A DNA stretch of 64,000 nt from Atriophallophorus winterbourni (Eukaryota; Platyhelminthes; Trematoda; Plagiorchiida; Microphallidae): the NCBI GenBank assembly GCA_013407085.1, contig JACCGJ010010799.1, forward strand, positions 62,001 to 126,000, written 5' to 3'. The position numbers and the translations under genes are program-made. Below the pieces are notes generated by a model, which saw only the letters and a list, made by a program, of their open reading frames with translations, did no database searches and had not been told where the DNA came from. Position 1 is the stretch's first letter, and the number at the start of each line of letters is the position of its first letter. Shown here piece after piece: positions 58,101 through 64,000 of the stretch.

Positions 58101-59400
58101 ATACTGATGGCCTGAGAAATGATTCGGATGTTCCACTCAAGTCTCATTGGCACAGACGATGATGAAGGCGTCCCCAGGCTACATTCTACGTGCGAAATGA
58201 AAATGAACACGAAATTCTCGAATTGAGGTTTGCCTTGTCTTGCCGATGCCAGCCATGTTTGTTCAATAAAAGCGCATAAGGCTTTCACGCTCACGAGAGT
58301 AAACAGTCCGATTCTGGAGAACCGATCTTCCCAGCAATAATCACAATGATGAGTAATACTTAATCGTTAAGCACAATTTGCAAGCTATCGGCCTGATATA
58401 CGCTCACCTTCCGATAACATTGTTTGCTTTGTCTCAATTCGCAAGTAATGCAAAACACAGTGCAAACAGATACTTAATATCAAATCGAAAGCGGACATAC
58501 GTGTTCTAATTAGTAGCAGTAAATAACTTTAGAGTATTCAGGGAAATAGTGCATATGGTGATATCTAATAACGATTACCACGTTGAGCGCTTACATTACG
58601 GCCTTCAAAATCTCACGATCAATAATGCTAACAATATGTTATGTATTACTCAGTTGTGTTAGCTTTGATATAAGTTACGCAATTAATTAACTAGATATCA
58701 AAATTTCATATTTAACGAGTAATATATCGTAAGTCCTTTGGGATAATTTAACTCTATAAATTACTTTAATTTCATGCTTACTTCGCAGTTCAAACAGATT
58801 ATTGACCTGTATTTTCAACGAAATATATGCTATTGAAACCAATGAAATTCCGAGCGTAAGTGTACAAACGATTGGTTAAAATAATTGATAATTTTGAATG
58901 AAAAGTTGTTTGATTAATGCTTGCAAGCGTGTTATTCTAATTGGAGTTGAATTTTAAGAGGTGCTCGCGCTAAAATATAATTCAAATGGATAAAATCGTT
59001 TATTCTTTAATTAGTTGAACCTGTTTGGACTTATTAACCGATAGAAGCTGAAGCGGGTGTTTGTATATAATTGCTGACTTCTTCAAAAATGAAGAAATGA
59101 AGAAATGGAAGAAATTGGAAAGTTTTCAGATTTAAGGCAGCAATGCTTTATGATTGGATTCCGTCATTTTGGAACTTTGGATGGCCAATCAATCGAAGCC
59201 TGTACCAAGTGACGACCATGCGATTTGACCTTGAGATAACGATTGCAATTTTTGGCAAAAAGTATTGGAGCACAACCGTCCCAATTGTATAGAGTGGACA
59301 AATGGTTGTATATCGCAATGGTGACGTGACCTTAAACGCGAGTGTGTGAAATTTATATGCATGACGCAATCAATCTCCTTTTACTTATTGTTAGTTGTGA
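55120..59400. other. No gene recognised over 4.3 kb
   Basis: AT-rich. Short minus-strand frames at 56706-56939 and 58067-58294 have somewhat coding-like composition but no motif or splice context I can support. Confidence 0.35.
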
Positions 59401-59437
59401 TCATCCACTTATCCACGGTCGGAATCAATATCGGTAT

Positions 59438-59530
59438 GAAGATGATGACGTTACCGTAGTGTTGATTCTGGTTGTCATGATAATGGGAATGACCGCCACT
59501 TAGAGAACGTTTGGCGAATCTTTCATCATG
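59438..59530 (-). repeat. Dispersed repeat, second copy (see 7515)
   Basis: Shares GGTTGTCATGATAA and AGAGAACG blocks with 7515-7625 in the same orientation. Minus-strand translation keeps RFAKRSLSGGHSHYHDNQNQ. Confidence 0.5.
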
Positions 59531-59887
59531 AAATTTTAAAAAGCCAACATTTATCATGTTCTTCTGTTTTTCTAAGTGGGAGTGCTTCAATCATCTTTAA
59601 ATAATAACCTTTCTACTTTACATATAAAATACTTGAAGAAACAAGAGTAGATTGTACGATTATGACCTATCAATCCGAATCTAAGGTAAACAGTAAGATT
59701 AGGTTCAGTGAGCCTTAAAACAGTGAAAAATGGTAAAGAAGATTATACTTGAATGACACTGTCGTATAGGGTTGGTACAACGAACCACGATGTTCATACA
59801 CAGAATCACATAGTGATACGTGGTCAAGCACTGCAGGCGCTTATGGATAACCAAATTGATGTGTAGCTCACATCCCCCGAAATTACA

Positions 59888-59929
59888 CTCTCATACCTGG
59901 TTCTAGCTGTTTGCCGTCATCAGGTGGAG
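59888..59929 (-). ncRNA. Hammerhead-ribozyme-like motif, intact core
   Basis: Minus strand: CTCCAC (59929-59924), intact CTGATGA (59923-59917), helix II CGGC-AAACA-GCTA with two or three pairs, then GAACCAGGTA where GAAACCGGTC is expected. Helix I partner is TGAGAG with about three pairs. The core is right but the GAAA strand is damaged. Confidence 0.45.
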
Positions 59930-60151
59930 ACAGTAAGATTAGATTAAGTGAGTGTAATTTCGAAGTATGTGAACAACACATCACTTTGTTCATTCATAAG
60001 CGCTAAGAGTGTTTGACCACGAATCACTATGTGATTATGTGTTTGATAATCGTCGTTTGTTGTTCGTACCCTATACAACAATGGCACTCTAGTATAACCG
60101 TTCTTACCAATTATCTACTGTTTCATGTCTCGCTGAACCTAATCTCACTGT

Positions 60152-60193
60152 CTCCACCTGATGACGGGAAACAGCTGGATACCGGTAGTAGAG
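60152..60193 (+). ncRNA. Hammerhead-ribozyme-like motif, intact core and good helix I
   Basis: CTCCAC (60152-60157) pairs with GTAGAG (60188-60193) at five of six positions. The core CTGATGA (60158-60164) is intact. Helix II is CGGG-AAACA-GCTG (three pairs including G-T). GATACCGGTA replaces GAAACCGGTC, leaving the ACCGGT palindrome and an allowed GTA cleavage triplet. The A-to-T change in GAAA would be expected to weaken cleavage strongly. Confidence 0.55.
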
Positions 60194-60244
60194 TGTAATT
60201 TCGGGGTATGTGAACCACACATCACTATGGTTGACATACATTTT

Positions 60245-61265
60245 CCTGTTTTCCTTTCCAATAGAGACGATTTACAGAAAAGCTGGTTCTATTGTGTTTG
60301 GAACTCATCCATAAATTCATATGAAATCAAAAATAATAATCCAGACGAATCTAACATTTGGTAGTGCAATTGGATAACTGACCCACAACATAAAATTCTA
60401 CATTTTCAATATTTCTGCAATTTCGGTTATAAGGATTAGCATATGCTGCAGCGGCGAAAATTGACTGAATACAATAGTAATATACTGGGTGGCGTTTATC
60501 TTTCCCGTAATATTACATTGTTCATTTCTAAAACAAGATGAGGTTTCTTTATGTAATAAAATTTTGTTTTACCAAAATATGACCAGCGAATTTATTCGAT
60601 CGAAAGGCACCGTTCTAACTAAGGTCGACATATAACTGAACTGCATTGAGTCCACTATTCAAATTCTATTTCGCTAAAACTTTCGGTCATGTACTTTCGA
60701 ATATTAACACCGAAATTATCTTTCGTCTGTATCAAACTTGAATTGACTGATTAATATCCCATCCAAGTGTGTTCATCATGAATGCGAATTCGTTTATTCA
60801 TAATTGTAAGTTAGTCATTAGTAGGCTGTTGCTTCGCAAAAAATGCAAACGAATAGATGGTTCATTTTACTGAATTATTGTTCAGTTAGCATACATGAAA
60901 ATTGGAATGGGAAAATATTAAAAAAAGTTTAAGTTAATGAGGATAAAAATTTCAAATACATATCCTATTTTGCTATAATATTATGTTATGCTTTAGCTCA
61001 TTTTGATTTTATAATAAGCAACGAATTTTACAAATTGGTGGTGCTCTAACCACAAATTATTGAACCTTAGTCAAACAATTATATAGATCAAAACACGGCG
61101 AATATCTTCAACTCATGTCGTTTATAAGACGACGTCAAATGTAATGTTGCTTGATTTGGTCATCTTTTGTCAATCTCGTACTTGGATGAACATATAAAAC
61201 TCTTGAATATTTTCATGCTCCTTGCATTTCACATCGATTTAAAATAGGATTGGTTTCTAGCAATC
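60245..61265. other. No gene recognised
   Basis: AT-rich stretch with no supported feature. Confidence 0.4.
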
Positions 61266-61274
61266 ACCCCCAGA

Positions 61275-61362
61275 ACACTCGATGTGATAAATGACATTTG
61301 GGCTACTTCAAAGTAATCTTAGTTCGACAGAAAACAGCAATACCAACGAGTTATAAGACAGA
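61275..61362 (-). repeat. Dispersed repeat, third copy (right part only)
   Basis: GATAAATGACA and TTAGTTCGAC(A/C)GAAAA blocks match 7630-7690 in the same orientation. The minus-strand reading includes FCRTKITL. Confidence 0.4.
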
Positions 61363-61371
61363 ATATACGTT

Positions 61372-61393
61372 TATATATATATATATATATATA
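61372..61393 (+). repeat. (TA)n microsatellite, about 11 units
   Basis: Uninterrupted TA alternation, immediately after the third copy of the dispersed repeat. Confidence 0.9.
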
Positions 61394-62320
61394 AATCAAT
61401 TTATATGCGCATTTCCTTCTGGAAACGTCAGTTTACATCGTTAGATGTTTAGTTTGTCATGCCATCTGGACGCTTTTGAAATGATTTTTTGTAGGTCAGT
61501 TGCTGGTGGTCGAGACGTTAAATTTATCATTTTCGTTCATCGTGGTGTATTACATTTTTATAAAATCGGCTACTCATGCTAAACCAATGAGCCCGCTTGC
61601 ATGGCCAGAACATTCTGTTCTTGGTTGCAGTTAATTTTCAGACCGCTGTGTAAAAATGCGAGATACATATTACGAAAAAACTAATAAACCTACATTCGGT
61701 AATTGTAAATCTTCGATAAACTTGCCGGTGATTCAATCAACTCAAAAGGTCGTGAATTTGCTGTCTCCAATAGCTCAGCAAATTAGAGAAAGTAACGTTT
61801 GCTTTGATAAATCGCTGTTGTATTAGATCATTGATGATACAGGTTGCATGCAGCAATCCCTATTTTTAAAATACACTTCAATTTCTTGTATAATAACTTA
61901 ACTACAGCTTAGAATAGTTTTTCGGATGGCGATTATATCTGACAAGTATTATGTATTATATTATGCGGATGATCAAATAACTACCACTATCGAGTTTTGT
62001 GTGTTTTACGAGAAGCTAGATTGTCAACCACATTCACATATTCGGATTGTCAATTCCGAATACTTGTAAAAATTGATCTTCTACTGAGGTATTATACTTT
62101 GTCTCAAATCCTCCTCGAAGATAATGGTGATCAGCAAAATTAGATATCTCGAAGTTGTTCCGTTTTATATTTACCAGGTAAGCAAAGTAGAATCTAGAAT
62201 CGAATCAACTTAAAATGCTAAATTTGATTTTGACGCTTATTATATTAACGCATTAGGTTGTTAAAAGTATTAGGGAAAAAATAATCGTTTTTTGTGCTAT
62301 TTACTTTCTTTTATATACAG

Positions 62321-62393
62321 TGTAAACGGTAGTTGTTCGAAGAGAACTCTTGAATGTCAAGGCCAGCAATGCCCGAAGAATATTAAAGTTTGA
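62321..62393 (+). CDS. Candidate terminal exon, Cys-rich, very short
   Basis: A strong pyrimidine tract and ATATACAG precede a frame reading VNGSCSKRTLECQGQQCPKN, then IKV and TGA. Cys spacing C-x6-C-x4-C hints at a secreted domain. The length is too short to identify it. Confidence 0.15.
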
Positions 62394-63034
62394 CAGATGT
62401 GATCATCGAATATATGAGAGATCTGGAAGAGGCTAAATCTTCAAACTTCTTAGTTGTGATTCTTTTGAAATTTATCGGTGTTTTTTTAATGGAAAACCTA
62501 TTTCTCGCGGATATTCGTAAAACATTCTGAGCGTCAGGGTGGTATGGTCTATGGGCTAGTTTTGTTCATGTGGATGTAAACGAGTTAATCTGGAAGGTTA
62601 ATACTAATGGGTCAAGTAAGTGTTCAACATGGAAATTGTAACGCTAATTTCACCATTAATACCTAGAAATTTTATAATTATATAGTTCTTCCATTGCAAT
62701 ATCGGAATTCGAGTGTGACAGTAATTGTTCCACAGAGGAATGAATCTAGATGTGCTTAAAAATCACGTATTAAGGCAAAATCTCTTATGTTTCTTGGAGA
62801 AGATTTCAGATGTTAGCATACTTATTCAGATAAAAATCTTTCAATACTTTCGTGCAGATTCTAGGTAGATCCACTAGGTTATCTTGATTTCTTAAATTAT
62901 ACCTAGAACCTTGTCGGAAGCGAATACTCGAATTAATATCTATATTTTAAGAGTGTATTATTCTATAGAGCAGTAGTAGGTTGCGTCTAATTCTGCGCAA
63001 TCATAAGGGTTCTAGAATGAGCTGCTTACACCTT

Positions 63035-63985
63035 CCTCTAGATGATTGATTCGAGTTATTTCCAATGAGTTATTTGGTATAAGTACGTTGTACTTTTTGC
63101 AAAACGGTGGTATCGTTTTTAATTATGCTGCTAATTATTATATCACAGCGATCAAAGAGAGATATAGTGAAACGTTTATAAAGTTCTATCTTACAGTGTG
63201 GGACACTGAAGAACTCATGACACATATTCACGCACTGCTTCGCCTTCGAGATCACGTGATGTATATCCTCGTTGAATGTTAGCGATACAGAATATCTGAA
63301 CCCAAGATCAGGTATGTAGTCGACAATTTGAATTATCTTTATATTAAGAAGGATTTATCTATCAGGAATTGAACTTCTCTATAGAATAAAGTTAGATTTA
63401 CCAACAGAGAATGAGACACCATTAATTTCACACCATGTTGATACTGCTCACAAATCTATTTTCAGCCTTACAATGAAATGTTGTGCTTCGGATGATAGGA
63501 AAGAAATGATTACTTCTATGTCGTCTGCTAAGAGGAATAGTTTACTATGACATATGACTGTATGTACATGTTGTATGTATAGAAGAAAACGTGATGGACC
63601 TAAAACACTGCCTTGAATCGCACCACGTGGAATCGGCAGGGTGCGCTGTCTGTGACCTTCGACCTCAAATTGGCATATGGGACCAGTAAAAAAGAGGTGA
63701 GCTAAGAAAAACGTTTTCCACCTATACCAAATGAACTTAGCTTTGATAATTACAGTTTATGTGGTACTGTGACATAAGGAAAAAATCTATGATTGCTAAA
63801 TACTTTTAATTGAGCATGTGAAGCAGTCTAAGTATTTTAACTGGCAAGTGATAGAGGATCTTTTTTAAGGAATCCGTGCTGTATCTTAGAAAAGATAACA
63901 AGTGTCAGGTATTCTAGCTTTCTTTACAATCTTTTCAAATAATCTCGCTGTAACCGCCAAAACGGTCCGGGGAAAATCGAGTTCA
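63035..63985 (-). pseudogene. LINE E reverse transcriptase and thumb (broken)
   Basis: Motif A lies in a damaged region near 63750-63830. Motif B is RGAIQGSVLGPSRF and motif C is LADDIEV with both Asp kept. Stops occur at LKIDL-stop-AVSTWC and after SVGKSNFIL, and a frame change lies between the RT and QHGFLKKRSS. The thumb continues as KAKQCVNMCHEFFSVPHCKI in the open frame 63255-63070. It is a fossil like the other copies and of a different subfamily from A and B. Confidence 0.7.
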
Positions 63986-64000
63986 ACGTCAAATATTTCA
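63961..64000 (-). repeat. Edge copy of the 40-bp repeat at 12783
   Basis: About 38 of 40 bases match 12783-12822. Here it is in frame with the CR1-like RT (EIFDVELDFPRT, then LAVTARLFEKI). Its continuation lies outside the window. Confidence 0.7.

Larger units (their letters stand above)
59685..60232. repeat. Head-to-head inverted pair of ~240-bp Penelope pseudo-LTR repeats
   Basis: Left arm 59685-59950 is inverted with respect to right arm 59951-60232. Each arm reads, in its own direction, block A (hammerhead-like motif, GAGTGTAATTTCG, ATGTGA), block B (CATAAGCGC ... TATGTGATT ... CCCTATAC) and part of a further A. The arms match at roughly 85% by eye. The junction is at about 59950, inside block A. 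The first seven bases of the left arm (59685-59691) lie in the next dimer unit. Confidence 0.7.
62680..64000 (-). mobile_element. CR1-like LINE, copy E (enters from the right window edge)
   Basis: Minus-strand reading from the edge: LAVTARLFEKIVKK, QHGFLKKRSSITCQL, FLAHLFFTGPICQFEVEG, PRGAIQGSVLGPSRFLLYI, LFLLADDIEV, WCEINGVSFSVGKSNFI, DLGFRYSVSLTFNEDIHHVI, VLQKVQRTYTK and, near 62740, SRFIPLWNN. These are RT blocks, thumb and C-terminal tail in the correct CR1 order. The element's 5' half lies outside the window and its 3' end is not fixed. Confidence 0.75.

Noticed and set aside
1..64000. CRISPR arrays, operons or bacterial promoters
   Set aside because: No regularly spaced short repeats, and the elements present are eukaryotic retrotransposons and a piggyBac transposon.

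Overview
The window reads as gene-poor, AT-rich metazoan nuclear DNA. The mix of old CR1-like and RTE-like LINEs, a Penelope-like element with hammerhead-type repeats, a BEL/Pao remnant and a piggyBac copy best fits a flatworm, probably a trematode. That assignment is an inference from the kinds of elements, not a species identification. No intact host gene of known function was recognised. Nearly all recognisable coding sequence belongs to decayed mobile elements.

Layout, left to right. 1-283: 3' end of a CR1-like LINE (+). 2.0-6.2 kb: CR1-like LINE A (-), with a PHD-type zinc finger and coiled coil in ORF1 and endonuclease plus reverse transcriptase in ORF2. 7.7-12.2 kb: CR1-like LINE B (-), nearly full length. 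13.5-14.7 kb: BEL/Pao pol and a possible gag start (-). 15.5-15.9 kb: 3' end of a second LINE type (+). 17.8-21.0 kb: RTE-like LINE (-), with the 5' end of a second copy of the same family facing away from it at 21.05-21.7 kb (+). 28.6-30.9 kb: internally deleted CR1-like LINE D (-). 32.3-33.9 kb: Penelope-like element (-), next to a tandem array of ~230-bp repeats. 33.9-37.6 kb and 44.9-48.9 kb: two long RTE-like copies (+). 38.9-39.4 kb: another ~232-bp repeat array. 40.6-42.6 kb: piggyBac (-) with paired inverted repeats. 53.0-53.3 kb: more of the same repeats. 53.3-54.6 kb: 5'-truncated RTE copy (-). 54.8-55.1 kb: a small candidate secreted-peptide gene (-). 59.7-60.2 kb: the ~230-bp repeat family as a head-to-head inverted repeat. 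62.7-64.0 kb: CR1-like LINE (-) running off the end.

The most interesting signal is a hammerhead-ribozyme-like motif of about 42 nt that recurs inside the ~230-bp repeats at five or six loci. Its majority form has helix I CCCTAC/GTAGGG, core CTGATGA, helix II GTGC/GCAC with loop AAACA, then GAAAC and CGGTC before the cleavage point. Helix III is the palindrome ACCGGT with no loop, which suggests activity as a dimer. The repeats abut a Penelope-like element encoding RT and GIY-YIG remnants, so they are best read as its pseudo-LTRs and solo or tandem derivatives.

The LINE, Pao and piggyBac reading frames are interrupted by stops (often at expected Trp or Arg codons) and by single-base indels in homopolymers, so these copies are probably dead. 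Host-gene candidates are weak: the peptide gene at 54.8-55.1 kb, two possible plus-strand exons near 22.7 and 26.0 kb, a 42-nt possible micro-exon at 28.0 kb and a few unassigned open frames.
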